Shown here: positions 16,447 to 25,003 of the stretch, piece by piece
Position numbering within the stretch: the first letter of the stretch is position 1
Layout of the letters: each line of letters begins with the position of its first letter
Assembly (NCBI GenBank): GCA_034439975.1
Contig: JAWXBK010000071.1
Span: 1 to 64,000 of the forward strand
From: JAWXBK01 sp034439975
GTDB lineage: Bacteria; Pseudomonadota; Alphaproteobacteria; Dongiales; Dongiaceae
Length of the DNA stretch: 64,000 nt
Direction of reading: 5' to 3'
Translations under genes and position numbers: made by a program
Notes under the pieces: model-generated
The model's input: the letters and a program-made list of their open reading frames with translations, nothing else
Database searches by the model: none
Told to the model about the DNA's origin: nothing

Positions 16447-17118
16447 CTAGGCCGGCGCTCGCAGCGCGAGGCCGCGCTGGCGCAAGCGCCAGAGCAACAT
16501 ATCGAACCGGTCCTGACCGAAGAAGATTTCGCCCTCGAAGACCATCGTCGGCACACCCCAATGCCCGGCCGCGCGCAGCGCTCGATCGTTCTCTGCCAGA
16601 AGCGCGTCGTAGCGCGCCGGATCGGCGGCGACCGCAGTTTCGAGCGCGGACAGATCGAGCCCCGCGCGCGCCGCCACATCGGCGAGGTGTGTACCCTGAT
16701 CCCAGCCCGTCACGCTGCCATCCCATAACAGTCGCGAAACCTCGTGCGCAAATTCGAGGCCCCTGTCTTGCTCGACCGCTGCGATGCCGAGCCGGCCGAG
16801 CCGCAGCGCGTACGGCTGCGTTGGTGCGATCGCCAAAGTTACGGGGTCCTGCTCGATCGGGTCGGGCACCGGCCGGCGAAACGGCAAATTGCGAAACGCC
16901 GCGGCGCGCGCGCTGTCCATCAGGAAATATGGTCGCGCCAGCGGATCCATCCGCGCGAAGTAGGACGGATTGCGAATCGCGGCGGGATGAACGATGCGCA
17001 GATCGATCGTGACCCGATATCGATCGTGCAGATCGAGGATGCGCGGCAGCAGCACATACGAATAGGGGCTGCGGAACGACCAATAAAGCGTGACGGTCAA
17101 TGCGCGGTCGTCGGTCAT
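16447..17118 (-). CDS. 2-hydroxychromene-2-carboxylate isomerase / DsbA-family protein
   Basis: A 223-residue thioredoxin-fold protein of the DsbA/kappa-class glutathione transferase group. The N-terminal motif YWSFRSPYSYVLLPR has a serine in place of the CxxC of true disulfide oxidases, which is typical of glutathione-dependent isomerases. The block HWGVPTMVFEGEIFFGQDR near the end is the conserved cis-proline region. The natural substrate cannot be named, and the isomerase label follows the family. The ATG at 17118 lies five bases after the ispE stop, so the two are probably cotranscribed. The longer frame to 17160 would overlap ispE. Confidence 0.8.
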   Translation of the reverse strand: MTDDRALTVTLYWSFRSPYSYVLLPRILDLHDRYRVTIDLRIVHPAAIRNPSYFARMDPLARPYFLMDSARAAAFRNLPFRRPVPDPIEQDPVTLAIAPTQPYALRLGRLGIAAVEQDRGLEFAHEVSRLLWDGSVTGWDQGTHLADVAARAGLDLSALETAVAADPARYDALLAENDRALRAAGHWGVPTMVFEGEIFFGQDRFDMLLWRLRQRGLALRAPA

Positions 17119-17123
17119 GGCGG

Positions 17124-17996
17124 CTAGTCCGATCTGAGCGCGGTCGCGCGAACCCACCAATGCCGCCGCTCGCCCGCGATCCCGCGTTCGGCCCGCTGTG
17201 CCGTTTCGTTGTCGGCGAAGAGCCCGAAGCAGGTGGCGCCGCTGCCCGACATGCGCGCGAGCAGACAGCCCGGCACGGCTTCCAGCGCGGCAAGGGCGGA
17301 TTCAATCGGCGGACAGCAGACGATCGCCGCCTCGGTCAGATCGTTGCGGCAGACACGCAGAAATTCCGCGAGCGCCCGAGCATCGGCGAAGCGCTTCGGC
17401 AACGGCGGAATGGCATCGCCAAATGCACCGTGCCGCGCCGCGAACACATCGGCGGTCCGCAGCGGAACGGCGGGATGCACCAAAACGAGCGAAGCCGCCG
17501 GCAAAGGTGGCAGCGTTTCGACCCGCTCGCCGATGCCGCGCACGCGCGATGGCTGGCCGGCGAGACAGACCGGCACATCGGCGCCGAGCGCGAGCCCCAT
17601 GCCGGTCAGCAGCACCGGGTCGACATCGACTTTCCAGAGTTGCTGCAGCGCGCGGAGCGCCGCGGCCGCGTCGGCCGAGCCGCCGCCGATGCCAGCCGCG
17701 ACCGGTAGTTGCTTGTCGAGATGCATGGCCGCCATCAGCGGCCTTGCGCTGGTTGCGGCCAGCATCATCGCCGCGCGCATCACCAGATTGGCCCCGGCTG
17801 CGGGGCAGTCGCGTGCGAACGGACCGTCGATCTCCAGCGTGGCGCCGGTCGAGGGCGCAATTTCGATGCGGTCGCCCACGCCCGTAAAGGCGATCAGGCT
17901 GTCGATCTCGTGATAGCCGTCCGGCCGACGGCCGAGCACATGCAGGCAGAGATTGATCTTGGCCGGCGCGGTTTCGATGACGGAGGCCATGGCCAT
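17124..17996 (-). CDS. ispE: 4-diphosphocytidyl-2-C-methyl-D-erythritol kinase
   Basis: Phosphorylates CDP-methylerythritol in the MEP isoprenoid pathway. It is a GHMP kinase of 290 residues, the usual size. ETAPAKINLCLHVLGRRPDGYH at the N-terminus carries the catalytic lysine, and PVAAGIGGGSADAAAALRA is the ATP-binding glycine loop. DVPVCLAG and the C-terminal SGSGATCFGLF strand follow. The start is the ATG at 17996, 26 bases after the TPR gene stop, and an ATG at 17990 is the alternative. Together with ispH at 44299 the window holds two genes of the MEP pathway, well apart. Confidence 0.95.
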   Translation of the reverse strand: MAMASVIETAPAKINLCLHVLGRRPDGYHEIDSLIAFTGVGDRIEIAPSTGATLEIDGPFARDCPAAGANLVMRAAMMLAATSARPLMAAMHLDKQLPVAAGIGGGSADAAAALRALQQLWKVDVDPVLLTGMGLALGADVPVCLAGQPSRVRGIGERVETLPPLPAASLVLVHPAVPLRTADVFAARHGAFGDAIPPLPKRFADARALAEFLRVCRNDLTEAAIVCCPPIESALAALEAVPGCLLARMSGSGATCFGLFADNETAQRAERGIAGERRHWWVRATALRSD

Positions 17997-18022
17997 TGGC
18001 GATGAAGCGGTCGTCGTCGCGG

Positions 18023-19780
18023 TCACCCGCCGGACGAGCCGTCGGCCGAGGAATCCGTAACCAGTCCGCGCTTGAGCTTGCCCTCGATCGTCGCGACGAG
18101 CTCTGGCGTCGGCTCGAAGGACAAGGCGCGGCGCCACTGGAAACGCGCCTCCGCCTTGCGGCCGACCTGCCAATAGGCATCGCCAAGATGATCGTTGATC
18201 GTCGGATCGGTCGGCGTGAGTTCGACTGCGCGTTCGAGCTGTTCGACGGCATTCTGGTAATCGCCGAGCCGGTAATAGATCCAGCCGAGACTGTCGATGA
18301 CGAACCCGTCATCGGGCCGCAATTCGACGGCGCGGATCAGCATGTCGAGGGCTTCGTCATAGTGTTCGCCCTGTTCGATCCAGGAATAAGCGAGATAGTT
18401 CATCACGAACGGCTGTTCCGGTTCGAGTTCGAGCGCCTTCAGGAAATCCGCCTCGGCGCGATCCCATTGCTGGGTGCGCTCGAGCGCAATCGCGCGGAAA
18501 TAGAAGAGCGGCCAGTCGGCCTGCACCGGCGTTCCAAGACGCTCGACCGCGATATCGTAGATCGGCGCCGCATCGGAGAAGCGCTCGCGACCCCGATAGA
18601 TATTGCCGAGAAGCTGTGCTGCGTCGAACCGCTCAGGCCGTTCCTCGATCATCGCCTCGAGCAGCGCAATCGCCTCGTCGGTGCGCTCGAGATTGTCGAG
18701 AGTGCGCGCGATTTCGAGCCGCGCCTGCCAGCCGAAGCCCGAGGACGGGGGTATTTCTTCATAGGCGGCGATGGCCGCTTCCGCGCGATCGTCGGCCGCC
18801 AGGGTATCGGCGAGGAGAATATGCGCGATCGGAAAATCGGGCCTGAGATAGACCGCCTTGCGCAACAACACGAGCGAGGTGTCGCGGGCCTGCTGGCGCT
18901 GCAGCAGGAAGGCGACATCGAAGAAGCTTTCGGCGATCCCGTCGGTGACGCTGCCGATGACCGGGTCGACGGCCGTGCCTTCGTCAAGCGCAGCGTAAGC
19001 CGGTTCGAGCGGCAGATTGCTTCCGGTGTTCTCGACAAAGGTGTCATAGAGCGCCCGCGCGCCGGCGCTGTCGCCCTGACGCTGGCGGAAATTGGCGATG
19101 ACCTGCACTTCGCGCAACGACAGAATGTCGGCATCGGCCGCCAGCGAATCGTAGATCTCCGCCGCCTTGTCGTTCTGTCCTACGACGTCGTACATCAATC
19201 CGAGATGCAGGCGGCGCAACGGTTCGGTACCTTCGAGCCCGCTGAGAAATCCGAGTTTCTCTTCGGCGGCCGCGATCCCGTCGACCTCGAGCGCAGCCCA
19301 ACCGCTGATCAGCGGCACCAGCACGCGATTGACGCCGTCGACCGGCAGATGGCTGACAAATTCGCCGGTCGCGGCGAAGTCGCCGCGATGGGCCGCTTCG
19401 GCGGCAAGCGTCAGCCAGGCATGCGGCGAGTTCGGGTCGAGCGCCACCAGTTCCTGCGCCAGCGGCACCGCCTCGTCGATGCGGCCTTCGCTTACCAGAA
19501 GCAGATAGGTCTCAAGCAGGAGCGACGGGTTGTCGGGATCCGCCGCCAGCGCGACCGAGAGAAAGTCGGCGGCGGAGGAAAGATCCTTGGTCCGTTCGGC
19601 GTGACGCCCGGCCAGATACTGACCGAGCGGCGACATCGAGATAACAGGTTCGAACTCGGCACCATCGGTTGCTTCGGCCGTGGTCGGCCGCGGTGCACAG
19701 GCGCCGGCAATCACGATCGCCAAAGCGGCCGTCAGCATCCGGGCGCCGCGCGCATTCCAACGAAATTTCAAATGTTTCAT
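18023..19780 (-). CDS. TPR-repeat lipoprotein-like protein
   Basis: A 585-residue protein with many tetratricopeptide repeats. The clearest are in the second half, for example ALDMLIRAVELRPDDGFVIDSLGWIYYRLGDYQNAVEQL (partly quoted), with the W/L/G/Y/A/A spacing of TPRs. The N-terminus is basic, then LTAALAIVIAGAC, a likely lipobox with C28, so the mature protein may be attached to a membrane facing the periplasm. Proteins of this type next to ispE are common in alphaproteobacteria and of unknown function. TPRs usually act as protein scaffolds. It lies between ETF-QO and ispE on the same strand. Confidence 0.85.
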   Translation of the reverse strand: MKHLKFRWNARGARMLTAALAIVIAGACAPRPTTAEATDGAEFEPVISMSPLGQYLAGRHAERTKDLSSAADFLSVALAADPDNPSLLLETYLLLVSEGRIDEAVPLAQELVALDPNSPHAWLTLAAEAAHRGDFAATGEFVSHLPVDGVNRVLVPLISGWAALEVDGIAAAEEKLGFLSGLEGTEPLRRLHLGLMYDVVGQNDKAAEIYDSLAADADILSLREVQVIANFRQRQGDSAGARALYDTFVENTGSNLPLEPAYAALDEGTAVDPVIGSVTDGIAESFFDVAFLLQRQQARDTSLVLLRKAVYLRPDFPIAHILLADTLAADDRAEAAIAAYEEIPPSSGFGWQARLEIARTLDNLERTDEAIALLEAMIEERPERFDAAQLLGNIYRGRERFSDAAPIYDIAVERLGTPVQADWPLFYFRAIALERTQQWDRAEADFLKALELEPEQPFVMNYLAYSWIEQGEHYDEALDMLIRAVELRPDDGFVIDSLGWIYYRLGDYQNAVEQLERAVELTPTDPTINDHLGDAYWQVGRKAEARFQWRRALSFEPTPELVATIEGKLKRGLVTDSSADGSSGG

Positions 19781-19942
19781 ACCGATTCCGGAGATGCCTT
19801 TTTTTGGGCGGAAGGGCCGTTCGCGGCAATGCCGAGCGGCCGCTATCGCGGGCGGTAAGTCTAGCCGGGCGACCCCGTCGCCGCCACCGGCTCGCAGCCG
19901 AACCTGCGCAGCACATATGTCCGCCGCAGAAACCTGCCGATT

Positions 19943-21598
19943 TCACATATTCGGGTAGTTGGGACCGCCGCCGCCCTCCGGCACTGTCCAGTTGATGTTC
20001 TGGAACGGATCCTTGATGTCGCAGGTTTTACAGTGCACGCAGTTCTGCGCGTTGATCTGGAAGCGTTTGGTCCCGTCCGCTTCCACCACGATCTCGTACA
20101 CGCCGGCCGGGCAGTAACGCTGGGCCGGCTCGGCATAGATCGGCAAGGTCTTCGCGATCGGGATCGACGCATCCCTGAGCTTCAGATGCACCGGCTGATC
20201 CTCTTCGTGGTTGGTGTTCGAGAGGAACACCGAGGAGAGCCGATCGAAGGTGATCACGCCATCCGGCTTCGGATAGTCGATTGGCGTGCACTCGGCGGCC
20301 GGTTTGAGCGTTTCAAAGTCGGCCTTACGATGTTTTAGCGTCCAGGGCGCAAGAAAGCCGAGACCGATCGAGTTCAGCCACATCTCGGCCCCGCCGTACA
20401 TCGTGCCGAGATAGGTGCCCCAGCGCAAAGCCGGCTTTACGTTTCGCACCTTCCTGAGATCGGTCCAGATCCATGATTTGCGCACGGCCTCGGGATAATC
20501 GGCCAGCACATCGTGGCTGCGTTCCGCGCCGAGCGCGGCGAACGCCGATTCAGCGGCGAGCATGCCGCTCTTCATCGCGTTGTGGCTGCCCTTGATGCGG
20601 GGCACGTTCACGAACCCGGCGCTGCAGCCGATCAGCGCACCGCCCGGGAAGACCAGTTTCGGGATCGACTGCAACCCGCCCTCGTTGATCGCGCGCGAAC
20701 CGTAGGCGATGCGCTTGCCGCCCTCGAAGAACGGCCGGATCATCGGATGCGTCTTGAAGCGCTGGAACTCCTCGAACGGCGACAGATAGGGGTTCTGGTA
20801 ATTGAGGTGCACGACGAACCCGACGGCGACCTGGTTGTTCTCGAGGTGATAGAGGAACGAACCGCCGCCGGTCTTGCCATCGAGCGGCCAGCCCTGGCTG
20901 TGCACCACCAGACCGGGCTTGTGCTTTGCCGGATCGATTTCCCAAAGCTCCTTGAGGCCGATGCCGAATTTCTGCGGATCGACGCCCTCGCGCAGCGAGA
21001 AACGCTCGAACAGCATCTTGGCGAGCGATCCCCGCACACCTTCGGCGAACAAGGTGTATCTGGCGTGGAGCTCGATGCCCGGCGTGTAGTTGTCTTTCTT
21101 CCCGCCGTTCTTGCCGATGCCCATGTCGCCGGTCGCCACGCCTTTGACCGACCCGTCCTCGTTGAACACGATTTCGGCAGCCGCGAACCCGGGATAGATC
21201 TCGACGCCGAGCGCTTCCGCCTGGCTACCAAGCCAGCGGCACAGATTGCCGAGACTGACGATGTAGTTGCCGTGATTGTTCATCAGCGGTGGCATCAGGA
21301 ACCCGGGAAAGCGGAAGCCGCCTTTCCCGGTCAGATAGAGAAAGCGATCTTCCGTCACCGGCGTGTTGAGCGGTGCGCCCTTCTCTTTCCAGTCGGGGAT
21401 CAGCTCGTTGAGCGCCATCGGATCGACCACGGCACCGGAGAGAATATGCGCGCCGATCTCGGAGCCTTTCTCGAGCACGCAGACAGAAACCTCGCGCCCC
21501 GCATCGGCCGCGAGCTGCTTCAGCCGGATCGAGGCGGCGAGGCCGGACGGGCCGCCGCCGACGATCACGACATCGAATTCCATTGCCTCGCGTTCCAT
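19943..21598 (-). CDS. Electron transfer flavoprotein-ubiquinone oxidoreductase
   Basis: Passes electrons from reduced ETF, formed in fatty-acid and amino-acid oxidation and by dimethylglycine/sarcosine-type dehydrogenases, to ubiquinone at the inner membrane. The 551-residue chain has the FAD motif VVIVGGGPSGLAASIRL at the start and LEKGSEIGAHILSG after it. Near the C-terminus are the four cysteines of the 4Fe-4S cluster: CPAGVYE and CVHCKTCDIKDP. The ATG at 21598 has AAGGGAGA just upstream and is preferred to 21655. It is divergent from the uracil-DNA glycosylase gene. Confidence 0.96.
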   Translation of the reverse strand: MEREAMEFDVVIVGGGPSGLAASIRLKQLAADAGREVSVCVLEKGSEIGAHILSGAVVDPMALNELIPDWKEKGAPLNTPVTEDRFLYLTGKGGFRFPGFLMPPLMNNHGNYIVSLGNLCRWLGSQAEALGVEIYPGFAAAEIVFNEDGSVKGVATGDMGIGKNGGKKDNYTPGIELHARYTLFAEGVRGSLAKMLFERFSLREGVDPQKFGIGLKELWEIDPAKHKPGLVVHSQGWPLDGKTGGGSFLYHLENNQVAVGFVVHLNYQNPYLSPFEEFQRFKTHPMIRPFFEGGKRIAYGSRAINEGGLQSIPKLVFPGGALIGCSAGFVNVPRIKGSHNAMKSGMLAAESAFAALGAERSHDVLADYPEAVRKSWIWTDLRKVRNVKPALRWGTYLGTMYGGAEMWLNSIGLGFLAPWTLKHRKADFETLKPAAECTPIDYPKPDGVITFDRLSSVFLSNTNHEEDQPVHLKLRDASIPIAKTLPIYAEPAQRYCPAGVYEIVVEADGTKRFQINAQNCVHCKTCDIKDPFQNINWTVPEGGGGPNYPNM

Positions 21599-21758
21599 GC
21601 CGTCTCCCTTCCTGGCGCATCTGCCGGCCGTGCCGCCGACATCCCGCCTGCACAATCGCCCCCCGATTGTGCGGGCCGGAGCGCCCGTTTAGCACAGCGC
21701 ATCCGGCGCGGATAAGTCCCGGCTGACGCTACGCCGGAGCCGATGCTAGGCTTGTTCC

Positions 21759-22697
21759 ATGCGCGACGGAGATTCGACGGCAGCGGTCCTCGCCGCCCTT
21801 GCCTGGCAAATCGAGGCCGGCGCGGACGAGGCCATCGATATCGTACCGGCGGATCGCTTCGCCGTGGCGGCGGAGGCGCCCGCGCGGGTCGAACCCGCCA
21901 TCGCCGCGCCGAACCGCGATGCGCTGGCGGCCGATCGCGACGCGCTGCAAGACGATGAACCACCTGAGACCGCCCGGCCCCAGACCGCCCGGCCCCAAAC
22001 CGCCCGGCCCCAAACCGCCCGGCCACGGCTCGCCGATGCCGGCACGGGTCGTCCCATTCCTATACGAACCGCACCGCCGGCGATGGTCGACACACCCGCC
22101 CATAGCCTCGCCCGCGCCGCCCGATCGCTCGACGAACTGCGCGAGGCGCTGATGGCATTCGACGGCTGTCCGCTGAAGGACACCGCCACCAACCTGGTGT
22201 TTGCCGACGGCAACCCGGAGAGCCGGGTCATGATCGTCGGCGAAGCGCCCGGCGCCGACGAAGATCGCGCCGGCAAACCGTTCGTCGGCGTCTCGGGCCA
22301 GCTGCTCGATCGCATGCTGGCGCAGATCGGCCTCGACCGGACCAGCGTCTACATCACCAACATCATCTTCTGGCGCCCGCCGGGGAACCGCCAGCCGACG
22401 ACCGCCGAGGTGGCCGCCTGCCTTCCCTTTGTCGAACGCCATATCGAGCTCGCCAATCCCGACGTGCTGCTGCTGACCGGCGGCGCATCGGCCAAGACGC
22501 TGCTCGCCCGCAACGAGGGGATCACGCGGCTGCGCGGGCGCTGGTTCCTCTACGAGAGTACCGGCATGAGCCGTCCGATTCCCGCCCTCCCGACCTTCCA
22601 TCCGGCCTTCCTCCTGCGCGATCCCGCGCAGAAGCGGGGTGCCTGGCGGGACCTCCTGGCCCTGAGCGAAAAATTGAGCGAACTCGCCAAGCCCTAG
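21759..22697 (+). CDS. Uracil-DNA glycosylase, family 4-like, incomplete Fe-S ligands
   Basis: Removes uracil from DNA. The 312-residue chain has a variable N-terminal tail of about 120 residues with TARPQ repeats, then a family 4-type core: motif A GEAPGADEDRAG at 161-172, the strand YITNIIFWRPPGN, and HPAFLL with H281. Family 4 enzymes bind a 4Fe-4S cluster through four cysteines. Only C137 (DGCPL) and C221 (AACLPF) are kept here. The CxxC partner is aspartate/glycine and the cysteine before RPPGN is W205. The cluster is therefore probably lost, as in a related bradyrhizobial enzyme class. Confidence 0.88.
   Translation: MRDGDSTAAVLAALAWQIEAGADEAIDIVPADRFAVAAEAPARVEPAIAAPNRDALAADRDALQDDEPPETARPQTARPQTARPQTARPRLADAGTGRPIPIRTAPPAMVDTPAHSLARAARSLDELREALMAFDGCPLKDTATNLVFADGNPESRVMIVGEAPGADEDRAGKPFVGVSGQLLDRMLAQIGLDRTSVYITNIIFWRPPGNRQPTTAEVAACLPFVERHIELANPDVLLLTGGASAKTLLARNEGITRLRGRWFLYESTGMSRPIPALPTFHPAFLLRDPAQKRGAWRDLLALSEKLSELAKP
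21969..22025 (+). repeat. 15-bp tandem repeat, about 3.8 copies
   Basis: The unit ACCGCCCGGCCCCAR is repeated head to tail with almost no divergence inside the UDG gene. Because the unit is 15 bases it stays in frame and encodes T-A-R-P-Q pentapeptides (residues 71-90), within the flexible N-terminal tail. Copy number could change by slippage without breaking the frame. Confidence 0.9.
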
Positions 22698-22896
22698 CGC
22701 CGGACGACCTCCCGTTTCCATATGCCTGAAGAGGTTCCAGGCCCGGTCGGCGCGGCCTTCCGAGCCTGAGCGAAATGTCGGGCAAGTTGGCGCATCCCCA
22801 GAGCTAGGGGGTCCCTTCTTTATCGACACAATGGCTGGTAAGCTGCCACAGCTTTACGGGTTGCGCAGCTGGCTTGGCTGAGGTACCTAACGAGCA

Positions 22897-24480
22897 ATGA
22901 TTCATGAAAGATTCTTGCGCGCCGGGCTGCCGCGTCGATTCTGGCAGCTTCTATCCGGTGCCCTCCTCCTCGCCATCGCTCTCTCCGGCAGCCCGCTCCA
23001 GGCTCAGGATGTGCTCGCGCCCGCTCTGCCGAAAACTGCGTCGCTGCCGATCGGCACCGAGGATGGCACCCCCGAAGTTGTGACACCGACGCCGCTCGAA
23101 GCCGTCGACGCTGCGCGTTATCGGCAGATCTTCGAACTGCAGGCGGCGGCGCAGTGGCTTGAGGCCGACGCCGTCATCGACCGGCTGACCGATCTTCGTC
23201 TCTTGGGCCATGTCCTGGCCGATCGTTATCTCAGCCCGACCTATCGGACGTCCTATCGCGAGTTGCGCGACTGGCTGGTGCGCTATGGCGACCATCCCGA
23301 TGCGCCGCGGCTTTACGACCTCGCTTTGTCACGGTTGCCCGCCGGCACCGAGGCGCCGCCCGAACCGACCGTTTCGACCTTCCGCGGCGGCACGCCCGAT
23401 AACGGCATGGGCGCCGAGAGCAGCGCCTGGAGTGCCGGGATCGAAGCCTGGCGCAACAACGATCCGGTCTCGTCCGCCGCCCTGTTCGTACAGGCCGCCG
23501 GCGAGGCAAAAGATATCTGGACGCGGTCTGCCGCATCCTATTGGGCGGCGCGCAGCTATCTGCGCGCGCGCCAGCCCGAGGAAGTCAGCCGCTGGCTGCG
23601 CATCGCCGCCGAAGAGCCGCGCAGCTTTTACGGACAGCTCGCCCGCCGCGCGCTCGGTCTCGATGCCAGCTTCGACTGGCGGCCGCTTTCATTGTCGACG
23701 GAAGGCGCGCAGTCGCTGCTGAAATCGCGGATCGGCCAGCGCGCCCTCGGGCTGCTGCAGATCGGGCAGGAGCGTCGCGCCGCAGCCGAGTTCCATGTCC
23801 TTCGCCCGAAGGCGAGCCCGGTCCTGCTGGAGGCGATGCTCGCCGTTGCGCAGCGTTATGGTCTGCCCTCGTTCGTCATGACCGCCGGCAGCGTCGTCGA
23901 GGAAGTGACCGGCGGCCGCATCGACGAGGCCCTCTATCCGCTGCCGCAATGGGAGCCCCATGGCGGCTTCTCGATCGACCGCGCGCTGCTTTATTCGATC
24001 GCGCGTCAGGAATCCGGTTTCAATCCGACCGCACAAAATCCGTCCGGTGCGACCGGACTGATGCAGATCATCCCGTCGACGGCTAATGCCGTCGCCAAAC
24101 AGCTCGGCATTTCCGGCCACGATCTGCGCGACCCGGTCATGAGCCTGACGCTCGGCCAGGAATATCTGCGCATGCTGCTGGCCGATGCGAATGTCGCGAA
24201 CGATCTCTTTCTGATGACGATCGCCTACAATGCGGGCCCCGGCAATCTCGCGAAATGGCGCAAGCAGTTCGCCTATGACGACGATCCGCTGCTGTTCATC
24301 GAAAGCATTCCCTCGCGTGAGACCCGGTTGTTCGTCGAACGGGTGATGGCCGGTCTGTGGATCTATCAGGCGCGGCTCGGTCAGCCGGCCTTGTCGCTCG
24401 ATGCCGTCGCGTCTGGCGCCTGGCCGACTTATCAATCGCAGGACGCCCCCACGCTGGCCGCCTCCGATGCCGCGAATTGA
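22897..24480 (+). CDS. Soluble lytic transglycosylase
   Basis: Cleaves the MurNAc-GlcNAc bond of peptidoglycan with 1,6-anhydro formation. The 527-residue protein has a Sec signal (FWQLLSGALLLAIALSG, cleavage near LQAQD), a long helical superhelix domain like Slt70, and a C-terminal SLT domain: IARQESGFNP with catalytic E372, then GATGLMQIIPSTA and AYNAGPGNLAKW. It acts in the periplasm. The start ATG at 22897 sits about 200 bases after the UDG stop. It overlaps moaB by 14 bases at its end. Confidence 0.94.
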   Translation: MIHERFLRAGLPRRFWQLLSGALLLAIALSGSPLQAQDVLAPALPKTASLPIGTEDGTPEVVTPTPLEAVDAARYRQIFELQAAAQWLEADAVIDRLTDLRLLGHVLADRYLSPTYRTSYRELRDWLVRYGDHPDAPRLYDLALSRLPAGTEAPPEPTVSTFRGGTPDNGMGAESSAWSAGIEAWRNNDPVSSAALFVQAAGEAKDIWTRSAASYWAARSYLRARQPEEVSRWLRIAAEEPRSFYGQLARRALGLDASFDWRPLSLSTEGAQSLLKSRIGQRALGLLQIGQERRAAAEFHVLRPKASPVLLEAMLAVAQRYGLPSFVMTAGSVVEEVTGGRIDEALYPLPQWEPHGGFSIDRALLYSIARQESGFNPTAQNPSGATGLMQIIPSTANAVAKQLGISGHDLRDPVMSLTLGQEYLRMLLADANVANDLFLMTIAYNAGPGNLAKWRKQFAYDDDPLLFIESIPSRETRLFVERVMAGLWIYQARLGQPALSLDAVASGAWPTYQSQDAPTLAASDAAN

Positions 24481-24997
24481 CGAAACTCGCCCGTTTCACC
24501 CCGTTAACATTGCGGTCCTGACAGTCTCCGACACGCGGACCGAGGCCGACGACAAATCCGGCGCGATCTTGGCCGAGATGATCGCGCGCGACGGACACAA
24601 GGTCGCCGCGCGCGCGATCGTCCGCGACGACATCGCCGCGATCACCGCGCAGGTCGAAAAATGGATCGACGACAAGACGATCGATGTCGTGATCTCGACC
24701 GGCGGCACCGGCATGACCGGCCGCGACGTGACGACCGAGGCGTTCGAAAGCCTCTATGAGAAAAAGATCGACGGGTTCGGCGAACTGTTCCGCTGGATCA
24801 GCTTCCAGAAGGTCGGCACCTCGACCATCCAGTCGCGCGCGACGGGCGGCGTGGTGCGCGGCACCTATCTCTTTGCATTGCCCGGGTCGCCCGGCGCCTG
24901 CCGCGACGGCTGGGAGGAAGTGCTGAAGCACCAGCTCGATTACCGGCACAAGCCGTGCAATCTGGTCGAGCTGATGCCGCGGCTGATGGAGAAATAG
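24467..24997 (+). CDS. moaB: Molybdenum cofactor biosynthesis protein B
   Basis: A MoaB/Mog-type protein that adenylates molybdopterin or supports molybdenum insertion. The 176 residues fit the family. Seen are IAVLTVSDTRTEADDKSG near the N-terminus and the nucleotide-binding VVISTGGTGMTGRDVTTEA, then ALPGSPGACRDGWEE near the C-terminus. The ATG at 24467 overlaps the end of the lytic transglycosylase gene by 14 bases, and the longer frame from 24401 would read through that gene. No other moa genes are in the window. Confidence 0.92.
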   Translation: MPRIDETRPFHPVNIAVLTVSDTRTEADDKSGAILAEMIARDGHKVAARAIVRDDIAAITAQVEKWIDDKTIDVVISTGGTGMTGRDVTTEAFESLYEKKIDGFGELFRWISFQKVGTSTIQSRATGGVVRGTYLFALPGSPGACRDGWEEVLKHQLDYRHKPCNLVELMPRLMEK

Positions 24998-25003
24998 GGC
25001 GCT

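Noticed and set aside
21969..22025. Tandem repeat considered as a CRISPR-like array
   Set aside because: The units are 15 bp with no spacers and lie inside a coding frame.
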